DNA of 64,000 nucleotides, taken from positions 3,796,001-3,860,000 of the forward strand of contig NZ_LN831790.1 of the NCBI RefSeq assembly GCF_001013905.1, written 5' to 3'. The translations under genes and the position numbers were made by a program. Shown in pieces: positions 58,048 to 64,000 of the stretch. The stretch's first letter is position 1, and the number at the start of each line of letters is the position of its first letter. This DNA comes from Streptomyces leeuwenhoekii (GTDB lineage: Bacteria; Actinomycetota; Actinomycetes; Streptomycetales; Streptomycetaceae). Under the pieces are notes generated by a model that was not told the origin of the DNA, did no database searches, and saw only the letters and a program-made list of their open reading frames with translations.

Positions 58048-58078
58048 ACGCTGCCGCCTCACGTGGCGTGAGGTGCAA
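58048..58078 (-). promoter_or_regulatory. tipA promoter with TipAL operator
   Basis: On the minus strand -35 TTGCAC (58073-58078) and -10 CAGCGT (58048-58053) are 19 bp apart, the stretched spacing typical of MerR-type promoters. The spacer holds the imperfect palindrome CCTCACGCCACGTGAGG (58057-58073), one base different from the S. lividans form as I recall it. Confidence 0.88.
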
Positions 58079-58085
58079 GCGGGCG

Positions 58086-58730
58086 TCAGCGGCCGTCGTC
58101 CCCGGGATGGCGCTCCCCCGTCGCGTACGGGTTCTCCTGGCCCTCGGCCAGGACGCCCACGAACGGCTCGCCCTCCCCGGCGAAGGTGTAGTCGCCGCCG
58201 CCGATGCGCTCGATCAGGCCCCGGGTCCAGCGGGCGCCGGCGTCGGCGGAGTGGACCCAGAAGTTCATGATCTCGCCGATGTGGCCGAGCCCACCGGGGC
58301 CCTCCTCGGGCGTGTAGTACTCGGTGACGGACCTGCGCCACGTCTCGATCGCCCGTACCCGCTCCCGAAGCAGGTCCAGGACCTCCTCGCGGGGCAGGTC
58401 GACCATGAAGCCGAGCGCGGCGGAGAGCACGTCCGGCTTCTGGTCGTGGGCGGTGAGGGACTCCCTGAGCAGCCGGAAGTACTCGCCGGTCCCCGCCTCG
58501 GTGATCTCGTACTCGGTGCGCGGCGGCCCGCCGGCGGTGGACGGGGCGATCTCGTGCGCGTGCAGCAGTCCCTGCTTCGCCATCTGCTTCAGGGCGTGGT
58601 AGATCGAGCCCGGCTTGGCGTTGGACCACTCGTGCGCGCCCCAGTACTCGAGGTCGTTGCGCACCTGGTACCCGTGGGCCCGCCCGTGCTGGCGGACGGC
58701 GCCCAGCACGAGGAGACGGATGGCTGACAT
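58086..58730 (-). CDS. PadR-family transcriptional regulator
   Basis: A 214-aa regulator. The N-terminal winged helix (LLVLGAVRQHGRAHGYQVRNDLEYWGAHEWSNAKPGSIYHALKQMAKQGLL; RTEYEITEAGTGEYFRLL) is of the PadR type and a C-terminal helical dimerisation domain follows (DLPREEVLDLLRERVRAIETWRRSV). It lies upstream of tipA on the same strand with the tipA promoter between them. Target unknown. Confidence 0.93.
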   Translation of the reverse strand: MSAIRLLVLGAVRQHGRAHGYQVRNDLEYWGAHEWSNAKPGSIYHALKQMAKQGLLHAHEIAPSTAGGPPRTEYEITEAGTGEYFRLLRESLTAHDQKPDVLSAALGFMVDLPREEVLDLLRERVRAIETWRRSVTEYYTPEEGPGGLGHIGEIMNFWVHSADAGARWTRGLIERIGGGDYTFAGEGEPFVGVLAEGQENPYATGERHPGDDGR

Positions 58731-58754
58731 GGGGCCAGCGTAGGACGCGGGCGG

Positions 58755-59030
58755 TCAGCCCCGGGTGCCGCCTCGCTCCTTCGCCACCGGTTCGAAGGCG
58801 GTGGCGCCGTCCAGCGACTCGCGGACGATGTCCGCGTGGCCCGCGTGGCCCGCCTGCCGGGCGGTCCGGTGGACGGCGGGCGGCCTCGCCCCGGGCCCGG
58901 GCGAGCCGGCTCTGCTCGACCCCGGCGACGTGCTTGACCAGCCCGCCGAGGGACAGCTCGCTCGCGGCGGGGGTGCTCGCGGCCTGCTCGTCCGTGAGCC
59001 CGAGCACCGCCCGCCGGATGCCGCCGCTCT
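58755..59030 (-). pseudogene. Remnant of a DinB-family gene
   Basis: Reading the minus strand gives a start-less fragment (VLGLTDEQAASTPAASELSLGGLVKHVAGVEQSRLARAR) typical of DinB_2/mycothiol-dependent maleylpyruvate-isomerase-like proteins. After a frame change comes the usual C-terminal piece (HRTARQAGHAGHADIVRESLDGATAF). The middle domain of about 90 residues, including the metal histidines, is missing and there is no start codon. It directly abuts the aldehyde dehydrogenase stop. Confidence 0.85.
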
Positions 59031-60489
59031 AGAACGGGAAGCCGCTCCGGCCGTGCTGCACCGAGATCCACTTCTGGGTGGTGAAGGCGTCCAGCATCGT
59101 CTCGCCGTTCAGCCGGCCGAGACCGGAGTGCTTCTCCCCGCCGAAGGGGACGATCGGCTCGTCGTGGACGGTGCCGTCGTTCACGTGGAACATGCCCGTG
59201 TCGATCCGCTGGGCGAAGCGCACCCCGCGCTCGATGTTCCCGGTGTGGACCGCCCCGCTCAGGCCGTAGGGGGTGTCGTTGACGATGCGTACGGCCTCCT
59301 CCTCGCCGTCGAAGGGGACGAGGAAGGCGACCGGGCCGAACACCTCCCGCTTGAGCAGGGCGGAGCCGGCGGGGATGTCCGTGAGGACGGACGGCTCGAC
59401 GAGGTTGTCGGTGGTCGTGCCGTGCACCAGGGCCGTCGCGCCCTCGGCGAGCGCCTGCTCGACGGTGGCCGTGAGCGCGTCCGCCTGCTGCGAGTTGATC
59501 ACCGGGCCGATGATCGTCTCCGGGTCGCTCGGGTCGCCCACCTTCAGCGACCTGACCTTGGCGACGAACTTCGCGGTGAACTCCTCGGAGACCGACCGGT
59601 CGACCAGGATGCGGTTGGCGGCCATGCAGACCTGGCCCTGGTGGACGTACCGGCTGAAGACGGCGGCGTCGACCGCGTAGTCGATGTCGGCGTCGTCGAG
59701 GACCACCAGGGCGCTGTTGCCGCCCAGTTCCAGGACCGAGCGCTTGAAGTGGGAGGCGCAGACGGTGGCGACATGACGGCCGACCTGGTCGGAGCCGGTG
59801 AAGGAGATGACCTTGGGGACCGGGTGCTCCAGGAACGTGTCGCCGATCTCCGCGATGTCCGTGACGACGACGTTGAGCAGTCCGCCGGGCAGTCCGGCGT
59901 CCTCGAAGATCTTGCCGATCAGGGTGCCGCCGACGATCGGTGTGTTCTGGTGCGGCTTGAGGACGACGCCGTTGCCGAGGGCGAGGGCCGGGGCGACCGA
60001 CTTCAGGGAGAGCAGGAAGGGGAAGTTGAAGGGGCTGATCACGCCCACGACGCCGACGGGCACCCGGTAGACGCGGTTCTCCTTGCCGTCGATCGGCGAG
60101 GGGATGATCCGGCCCTCGGGCCGCAGCGCCAGGTGGACCGCCTCGCGCAGGAACTCCTTGGCGAGGTGCAGCTCGAAGGCGGCCTTGAGGTGGGTGCCGC
60201 CCAGCTCGGCGATGATCGCCTCGGTGATCTCCCGCTCGCGCTCCTCGACCAGCTTCAGCGCCTTCTCGAACACCGCGCGGCGGGCGTACGGGCTGGTCGC
60301 CGCCCACTGCTTCTGGGCGCGCTCGGCGGCCCGGTAGGCGGCGTCGACCTCGTCGACCGTGGCTATGGTGATCGACGCCAGCTTCTCGTTGTCGTACGGG
60401 TTGAAGTCGATGATGTCCCAGGAACCGGTACCCGGGCGCCAGTCACCGTCGATGTACTGCTGAGCCAGGTCCGTGAAGTACGACGACAT
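59029..60489 (-). CDS. Aldehyde dehydrogenase (benzaldehyde-dehydrogenase-like)
   Basis: A 486-aa NAD(P)-dependent enzyme. Key parts: SPFNFPFLLSLKSVAPALALGN, FTGSDQVGRHVA, catalytic Glu in LELGGNSALVVLDDAD, nucleophile Cys in GQVCMAANRI, and C-terminal PFGGEKHSGLGRLNG. The end QHGRSGFPF resembles aromatic aldehyde dehydrogenases. The ATG at 60489 is preferred because GAGGGA lies 5 bases upstream. Substrate is not decided by sequence. Confidence 0.93.
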   Translation of the reverse strand: MSSYFTDLAQQYIDGDWRPGTGSWDIIDFNPYDNEKLASITIATVDEVDAAYRAAERAQKQWAATSPYARRAVFEKALKLVEEREREITEAIIAELGGTHLKAAFELHLAKEFLREAVHLALRPEGRIIPSPIDGKENRVYRVPVGVVGVISPFNFPFLLSLKSVAPALALGNGVVLKPHQNTPIVGGTLIGKIFEDAGLPGGLLNVVVTDIAEIGDTFLEHPVPKVISFTGSDQVGRHVATVCASHFKRSVLELGGNSALVVLDDADIDYAVDAAVFSRYVHQGQVCMAANRILVDRSVSEEFTAKFVAKVRSLKVGDPSDPETIIGPVINSQQADALTATVEQALAEGATALVHGTTTDNLVEPSVLTDIPAGSALLKREVFGPVAFLVPFDGEEEAVRIVNDTPYGLSGAVHTGNIERGVRFAQRIDTGMFHVNDGTVHDEPIVPFGGEKHSGLGRLNGETMLDAFTTQKWISVQHGRSGFPF

Positions 60490-60553
60490 GTGATCCCTCA
60501 ATCTCCTGGCGGCCGCCAGCGGATGTCTGATGGGGCGTCATCGTACTTCCGAT

Positions 60554-61414
60554 TCAGATGAGTTGGAGAAGTCCCCGCAGCAGGTCCCGGCTCTCGTCCG
60601 GGCCCGGCCCGTCCTGCTGGAGCTCCTTCAGCGCCGTCTCGTACTGGGCGACGTCCTCGCGCTTGTCGAGGTACAGGGCGCTGGTGAGCTGCTCCAGGTA
60701 GACCACGTCGGACAGATCGGACTCCGGGAAGCTGAGGATCGTGAACGCGCCGCTCTCGCCGGAGTGCCCGCCGAAGCTGAACGGCATGACCTGGAGCCGC
60801 ACGTTGGGGCGCTCGGACATCTCGATCAGGTGCTGGAGCTGGCCGCGCATCACCTCGCGGTCGCCGTACGGGCGGCGCAGGGCGGCCTCGTCCAGGACGA
60901 TGTGGAACTCCGGCGCGTTCTCCGCGTCGAGGTACTTCTGGCGCTCCAGGCGCAGCGCGACCCGCCGCTCGACGTCGGCCTGGCTCGCGCCCTTCATGCC
61001 GCGCCGGACGACCGCGCGGGCGTACTCCTCGGTCTGCAGCAGCCCGTGCACGAACTGCACCTCGTAGACGCGGATCAGCGAGGCCGCGCCCTCCAGGCCC
61101 ACATAGGTGGGGAACCAGCTCGGCAGCACGTCGGAGTAACTGTGCCACCAGCCGGCGACGTTGGCCTCCTTGGCCAGCGACAGCAGGGAGGAGCGCTCCT
61201 GCTCGTCCGTGACGCCGTACAGCGTCAGCAGGTCCTCCACGTCCCTGGTCTTGAAGCTCACCCGGCCCAGCTCCATCCGGCTGATCTTCGACTCCGAGGC
61301 GCGGATCGAGTAGCCCGCCGCCTCGCGGGTGATCCCCTTCGCCTCACGCAGTCGCCTGAGGTGTGATCCGAGCAGCATGCGCCGCACCACCGATCCCGGC
61401 TCTCCCGCGCTCAC
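60554..61414 (-). CDS. XRE-family regulator with DUF5753 domain
   Basis: A 286-aa DNA-binding protein of the WhiJ/AbaA-ORF type. The helix-turn-helix (LGSHLRRLREAKGITREAAGYSIRASESKISRMELGRVSFKTRDVEDLLTLYG) occupies about 15-70 and the actinobacterial DUF5753 domain fills the rest (WFPTYVGLEGAASLIRVYEVQFVHGLLQTEEYARAVV; LRLERQKYL; MPFSFGGHSGESGAFTILSFP). The GTG at 61414 is chosen because GGGGAGG lies 9 bases upstream. Together with the ATPase and DUF397 genes it forms a regulatory trio of the kind that affects development in S. coelicolor. Confidence 0.93.
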   Translation of the reverse strand: MSAGEPGSVVRRMLLGSHLRRLREAKGITREAAGYSIRASESKISRMELGRVSFKTRDVEDLLTLYGVTDEQERSSLLSLAKEANVAGWWHSYSDVLPSWFPTYVGLEGAASLIRVYEVQFVHGLLQTEEYARAVVRRGMKGASQADVERRVALRLERQKYLDAENAPEFHIVLDEAALRRPYGDREVMRGQLQHLIEMSERPNVRLQVMPFSFGGHSGESGAFTILSFPESDLSDVVYLEQLTSALYLDKREDVAQYETALKELQQDGPGPDESRDLLRGLLQLI

Positions 61415-61611
61415 GTTCGCCAGCCTCCCCAACCGTCTTCAAGGGCCGCAGTCTGCCACTAAAACACTCCGAGCAGTACTCGCCCGGATACGCAGACGGA
61501 AACGAGTGGGGCGATCCGCGCAGAAGGGGCGGGGGCAGCCCCTCCGCGCTCCGCCGCGTTCCCCTTCCCGATCCCTCCCGGGCCTTTTCTGTTCCCCTCG
61601 CGTGGCCTTTC

Positions 61612-61663
61612 CCGGCCCCTTCGGCCCCTTCCCGGCCCCTTCCCGGCCCCTTTCCCGTCCTTC
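61612..61663. repeat. Pyrimidine-rich CCCTTCCCGG repeat
   Basis: Four to five copies of CGGCCCCTTCC-type units lie in tandem in the noncoding region between the XRE and ATPase genes. Confidence 0.7.
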
Positions 61664-61736
61664 TCGGCCTCTTTCCGCGCCCGGAGATGGTGGAAAAATT
61701 GACCAACAAGCGGTGCGGGAGGGTCCATTTCGGTCA

Positions 61737-61764
61737 CGTGCACGTGCATCTGCCCTTGCATCTG
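61737..61764 (+). promoter_or_regulatory. Shared 28-bp motif, copy A (ATPase gene)
   Basis: The motif starts CGTGCACGTGCAT, continues with a TGC-x-C centre and ends in TGCA-xx-TG. It matches copy B before the DUF397 gene at 23 of 28 positions and lies about 75 bases before the ATG. A CATGGT hexamer at 61782-61787 may be the -10. Confidence 0.7.
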
Positions 61765-61838
61765 GTCTGCGCATCGGAAACCATGGTCCCCGCACCACCG
61801 CCGCATCGCTACGACCGCGAATTCCGGGAGTGCCTCGC

Positions 61839-62339
61839 ATGGGGACGAATGGATCGACCATGCTCGAGCCGTTAAGGCAGGGCCTTCCGCCACTGGACCC
61901 CGCGGCCGTCGACAACGCCGCCTCCTGTGCCCTCCCCGCCCGCTACGAAGCGGTGGGCGAGGCCCGGCGGTTCACCCGCAGAACGCTCGACCAGTGGGAG
62001 CTCGGCGACCGCTTCGAGGACGTGTGCCTGGTCGTCTCGGAACTCGTCACCAACGCCCTGCGGCACGCCCTGCCGGCCGACGGGCCGGGAGCGGACGACC
62101 CGGAGCCGCCGGTGCGGCTGCATCTGATGCGCTGGACCGACCGGCTGGTGTGCGCGGTCCGCGACCGCAGCCACGAGGGCCCGGTCGCCCGCGAGGCCGA
62201 CGACTTCTCCGCGGAATCCGGCCGGGGACTCTTCCTCGTCGGCTCCTTCAGCGACGGCTGGGGCTGGCACCCGCTCGCCGGGCCGCTGGAGGGCAAGGTC
62301 GTCTGGGCGCTGTTCCGACTGCGGCCGCCCGGCGCGTGA
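61839..62339 (+). CDS. RsbW-like ATPase/anti-sigma-type protein, TTA-containing
   Basis: A 166-aa HATPase_c protein of the Streptomyces anti-sigma/SpoIIAB-like kind. N box VVSELVTNALRHALP, G1 box VRDRSHEGP and G2 box SAESGRGLFLVGSFSDGWGWHP are readable. The ATG at 61839 follows GGGAG at 8 bases. Codon 12 (61872-61874) is TTA, the rare leucine codon read by the bldA tRNA, so translation probably awaits development. It belongs with the XRE and DUF397 genes. A partner sigma factor is not in view. Confidence 0.92.
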   Translation: MGTNGSTMLEPLRQGLPPLDPAAVDNAASCALPARYEAVGEARRFTRRTLDQWELGDRFEDVCLVVSELVTNALRHALPADGPGADDPEPPVRLHLMRWTDRLVCAVRDRSHEGPVAREADDFSAESGRGLFLVGSFSDGWGWHPLAGPLEGKVVWALFRLRPPGA

Positions 62340-62504
62340 CCCGCCGCGGCGCTTTCGGGCGCCACGGCTCTACGCGCGTCACGGCGCGCGACGACTCCGC
62401 CGCGGCCGGTGACGGGGGCCGGCCGCGGCGGACCCTGCGCCGGGGCGCCGCGCACACGGCGGCGACGCGCGCGACGGGGGCGAAGGCCGTCCGGGCGCGG
62501 GCGC

Positions 62505-62600
62505 GGCCACAGGTCCGGCCACAGGTCCGATCACGGATTCGGCGGCAGGTCCGATCACGGCTCCGGCGACAGGTCCGGCCACGGCTCCGGCCGCGGTCAG
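62505..62600. repeat. Short repeats downstream of DUF397 gene
   Basis: ACAGGTCCGGCC/ACAGGTCCGATC-type units of 12-15 bp recur about six times just after the DUF397 stop. The 257 bases between the ATPase and DUF397 genes otherwise hold nothing I recognise. Confidence 0.7.
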
Positions 62601-62896
62601 CTCGCGATCAGGTGGTCGAACTCCCCGTCCTTAACCCCCAGCAGCATCGCCTCGATCTCGGCGCGGGTGTAGACGAGCGCGGGCCCGTCGGGAAAGCGGG
62701 AGTTGCGCACGGCGACGTCCCCGCCGGGCAGGCGCGCGAACTCCACGCAGGATCCCTGGGAGTTGCTGTGCCGGCTCTTCTGCCAGGCCACCCCGTGCAG
62801 TTCCGTGGCCGCCATGCCGTTGTACACGGCGGACGCGCGGACACCGTCGTACACCTCACCGTCGTACACGTCACCGTCGTACACGTCGTGGTCCAC
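62597..62896 (-). CDS. DUF397 protein
   Basis: A 99-aa protein of the DUF397 family, small partners of XRE/DUF5753 regulators. The domain reads LHGVAWQKSRHSNSQGSCVEFARLPGGDVAVRNSRFPDGPALVYTRAEIEAMLLGVKDGEFDHL. The GTG at 62896 is chosen because GGGGAG lies 6 bases upstream; a longer ATG reading adds 22 nonconserved residues. The N-terminus has three VYDGD/VYDGE units from a 15-bp repeat. The promoter has TATGAT and the shared 28-bp motif. Confidence 0.92.
   Translation of the reverse strand: MDHDVYDGDVYDGEVYDGVRASAVYNGMAATELHGVAWQKSRHSNSQGSCVEFARLPGGDVAVRNSRFPDGPALVYTRAEIEAMLLGVKDGEFDHLIAS
62841..62888 (-). repeat. 15-bp tandem repeat in DUF397 gene
   Basis: Three copies of a GTCGTACACGTCACC unit (plus strand) encode VYDGD on the minus strand. 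Copy number changes would keep the frame. Confidence 0.85.
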
Positions 62897-62957
62897 AGGT
62901 CGCTCCCCGGTGGTGCACTGGCTGGTGTGGCCATTGATGCAGTGGTCAACTGTCCGG

Positions 62958-62963
62958 ATCATA
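62958..62963 (-). promoter_or_regulatory. -10 element of the DUF397 gene
   Basis: TATGAT on the minus strand, about 60 bases before the GTG, one base from the ideal -10. The matching -35 position falls inside the shared motif. Confidence 0.6.
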
Positions 62964-62978
62964 GCCCGCTTTCACGAG

Positions 62979-63006
62979 CATCTGCATGAGCAAATGCACG
63001 TGCACG
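62979..63006 (-). promoter_or_regulatory. Shared 28-bp motif, copy B (DUF397 gene)
   Basis: On the minus strand the motif again begins CGTGCACGTGCAT and ends TGCAGATG. It matches copy A at 23 of 28 positions and lies about 83 bases before the GTG, overlapping the -35 region of the TATGAT promoter. Confidence 0.7.
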
Positions 63007-63124
63007 CGGTGTGCTCCTGCGATTACAGCCATGACGGCCGCTGTACCGAAAACCCCGACCTCTTTGATGCCGGTTGCGGCGGACTCGTTCCTGCTATGCC
63101 CGCAATTTCTGTGAATATGCAACA

Positions 63125-63160
63125 ACATGGGGGCCCGCTCGGCGGAGCGGGCCCCCATGT
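63125..63160 (-). terminator. Terminator after rpsR2
   Basis: A perfect 16-bp stem (63125-63140 with 63145-63160) with loop GGCG lies about 43 bases after the rpsR2 stop. Confidence 0.88.
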
Positions 63161-63202
63161 GACACACCGTCAACTCGGTGACGGGTGAGGCGGATGTGCC
63201 GG

Positions 63203-63436
63203 TCAGCGGGCTGCGTAGGGCAGCAGCGCCATCTCCCGGGCGTTCTTGATCGCCCGGGCGAGCTGCCGCTGCTGCTGGGCCGACACCCGGGTGACGCGGC
63301 GGCTGCGGATCTTGCCGCGGTCGGAGATGAACTTCCGCAGCAGATCGGTGTCCTTGTAGTCGATGTACGTGATCCCGGCCAGGTCCAGCGGGTTCGGCCG
63401 GTTCTTGGCGGGCTTGCGGTCGAGCTTGCGGGGCAT
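63203..63436 (-). CDS. rpsR2: 30S ribosomal protein S18, zinc-independent paralogue
   Basis: A 77-aa S18 ([61 protein letters not shown]). It has no cysteine, so it lacks the zinc ribbon of the standard form. Such C-minus paralogues replace zinc-binding ribosomal proteins during zinc starvation and are repressed by Zur. It lies 6 bases after the CobW-like gene and ends at a strong terminator, consistent with a Zur-controlled operon that starts beyond the window. Confidence 0.95.
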   Translation of the reverse strand: MPRKLDRKPAKNRPNPLDLAGITYIDYKDTDLLRKFISDRGKIRSRRVTRVSAQQQRQLARAIKNAREMALLPYAAR

Positions 63437-63442
63437 CGGCGG

Positions 63443-64000
63443 TCAGACCTCCAGGAGGATGTCGAAGGCGGGCGGCAGCCGCTTCCAGGCGTCGCGCCCG
63501 GCGGCGTACTCGGCGTCGGTCAGCAGGCAGGACTCCAGCAGGTGCGCCAGCCCGTCCCGGTCGAGGCCGGGCGAGGTGAAGACGAGGTGCTGGCAGCGGT
63601 CGCCGTGCTCGGGGTGCCAGTCCAGCGCGGCGGCGGCGCGGCGCACCGGCGGGACCATCTCCCAGGCCGCGTCGGGCAGGGAGGCCAGCCAGGGGCCCGC
63701 GCTTTCCACGCACAGGGCGCCGCCGGCCGCGTCCCAGTGCAGCAGGGTGTCCGGCTTGTCGGCCAGCCAGAAGCGGCCCCGGCTGCGGGCGGCGGCGCAG
63801 GTCAGGTCCTCCAGCGCGGCGTACAGCCGCTCCGGGTGGAAGGGGCGGTGCCGGCGCCAGACGAAGGTGGTGACCCCGTGCGCGTCGGCCTCGGCGGGCA
63901 GCAGCGCGCACGCCGGGTGCTGGGCCGCCGCGGCGGCCTCCACGTCGAAGCCGGCGAGGGCGGCCTCGGCCAGGGGGGACGCCGGCGAGGAGGCGCCCGC
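63443..64000 (-). CDS. CobW/COG0523-family GTP-binding protein, 3' part
   Basis: The frame is open to the window edge, so only the last 185 residues or so are present. The C-terminal CobW domain is clear (GVTTFVWRRHRPFHPERLYAALEDL; RFWLADKPDTLLHWDAAGGAL; LVFTSPGLDRDGLAHLLESCLLTDAEY). The GTPase domain lies outside. COG0523 proteins act as metal chaperones, here probably for zinc, as rpsR2 is next in the operon. Confidence 0.88.
   Translation of the reverse strand, partial: AGASSPASPLAEAALAGFDVEAAAAAQHPACALLPAEADAHGVTTFVWRRHRPFHPERLYAALEDLTCAAARSRGRFWLADKPDTLLHWDAAGGALCVESAGPWLASLPDAAWEMVPPVRRAAAALDWHPEHGDRCQHLVFTSPGLDRDGLAHLLESCLLTDAEYAAGRDAWKRLPPAFDILLEV

Larger units (their letters stand above)
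61415..61838. other. Divergent region between XRE and ATPase genes
   Basis: About 424 bases. It holds a C/T-rich repeat of CCCTTCCCGG units (61612-61663) and, further on, the 28-bp motif shared with the DUF397 promoter (61737-61764). No gene is seen. Confidence 0.6.
62897..63202. other. Region between DUF397 and rpsR2
   Basis: About 306 bases: DUF397 promoter with TATGAT at 62958-62963 (minus strand), the 28-bp motif at 62979-63006, and the rpsR2 terminator at 63125-63160. No gene is seen. Confidence 0.65.

Noticed and set aside
57258..58730. Part of a thiopeptide biosynthetic cluster
   Set aside because: TipA is a resistance/sensing regulator found in non-producers; no precursor peptide, cyclodehydratase or dehydratase gene is nearby.
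62379..62582. A 67-aa minus-strand frame after the DUF397 gene
   Set aside because: It is made of the short repeats and Arg/Pro-rich text with no ribosome binding site.

Overview
The window is high-GC chromosomal DNA from a Streptomyces or a very close relative. This rests on strong G/C bias at third codon positions, frequent GTG starts, GTGA/ATGA gene overlaps, and several lineage-typical loci: the sigE-cseA-cseB-cseC envelope-stress operon, clpC with lsr2, a solitary nuoD2, tipA with its promoter, an XRE/ATPase/DUF397 cluster, and a cysteine-free ribosomal protein S18 gene. As I remember it, gene order follows the S. coelicolor core-chromosome segment from sigE to tipA and beyond. I saw no rRNA, tRNA, prophage, plasmid or biosynthetic gene cluster.

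Layout. 0.2-5.3 kb: a stalked membrane protein, a PAP2 phosphatase, a two-component pair whose kinase has an extra C-terminal membrane domain, and mutY. 5.3-9.2 kb: the sigE-cse envelope-stress operon. 9.3-14.2 kb: a secreted M23 peptidase, a secreted HAD phosphatase and a 1024-residue NACHT NTPase with leucine-rich-like repeats. 14.3-21.2 kb: clpC, an uncharacterised conserved gene, lsr2, an ArgA-like acetyltransferase, a BlaI-type repressor with a repeat-built tail, and two small or unknown genes. 21.8-27.3 kb: a tightly overlapping DUF2520-panC-nadB-nadC-coaX operon that joins NAD and CoA synthesis. 27.6-32.5 kb: an aldolase-like PLP enzyme, an ArsR-type regulator and a second two-component pair. 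32.6-41.8 kb: a MidA-type methyltransferase facing nuoD2, two PH-domain membrane proteins, a coiled-coil membrane protein, an esterase and an MprF-like protein. 41.9-49.9 kb: folate synthesis (folP, folB, folK, folE), ftsH, hpt and tilS. 50-57 kb: a zinc metalloprotease, a MITE-like element, a PBP4-type carboxypeptidase, ppa, a ThrE-type exporter and a DedA protein. 57-60.5 kb: tipA, padR, a broken DinB gene and an aldehyde dehydrogenase. 60.5-64 kb: the XRE/ATPase/DUF397 regulatory cluster, rpsR2 and the 3' part of a CobW-like gene.

How the genes work together. SigE with CseABC is expected to run the cell-envelope stress response. Envelope genes elsewhere in the window (the MprF-like gene, carboxypeptidase, M23 peptidase) are plausible targets, and the MprF-like gene has an ECF-type promoter candidate. 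The pantothenate and NAD genes form one transcription unit, and the folate genes another beside ftsH. The last cluster looks like a small developmental switch. Its ATPase gene and its DUF397 gene share a 28-bp promoter motif (23/28 identical), and the ATPase gene has a TTA codon at position 12, which in Streptomyces normally makes translation depend on bldA.

A recurring oddity is the number of short tandem repeats whose unit is a multiple of three. They lie inside coding regions (CseC, BlaI-type protein, aldolase, MidA, coiled-coil protein, TilS, DUF397 protein) and suggest recent frame-preserving expansion. The best leads for new biology are the shared motif in the DUF397 cluster, the MidA-nuoD2 pairing, the DUF2520 gene as a possible missing pantothenate-pathway reductase, the NACHT protein, and the MITE that abuts the stop codon of the carboxypeptidase gene.
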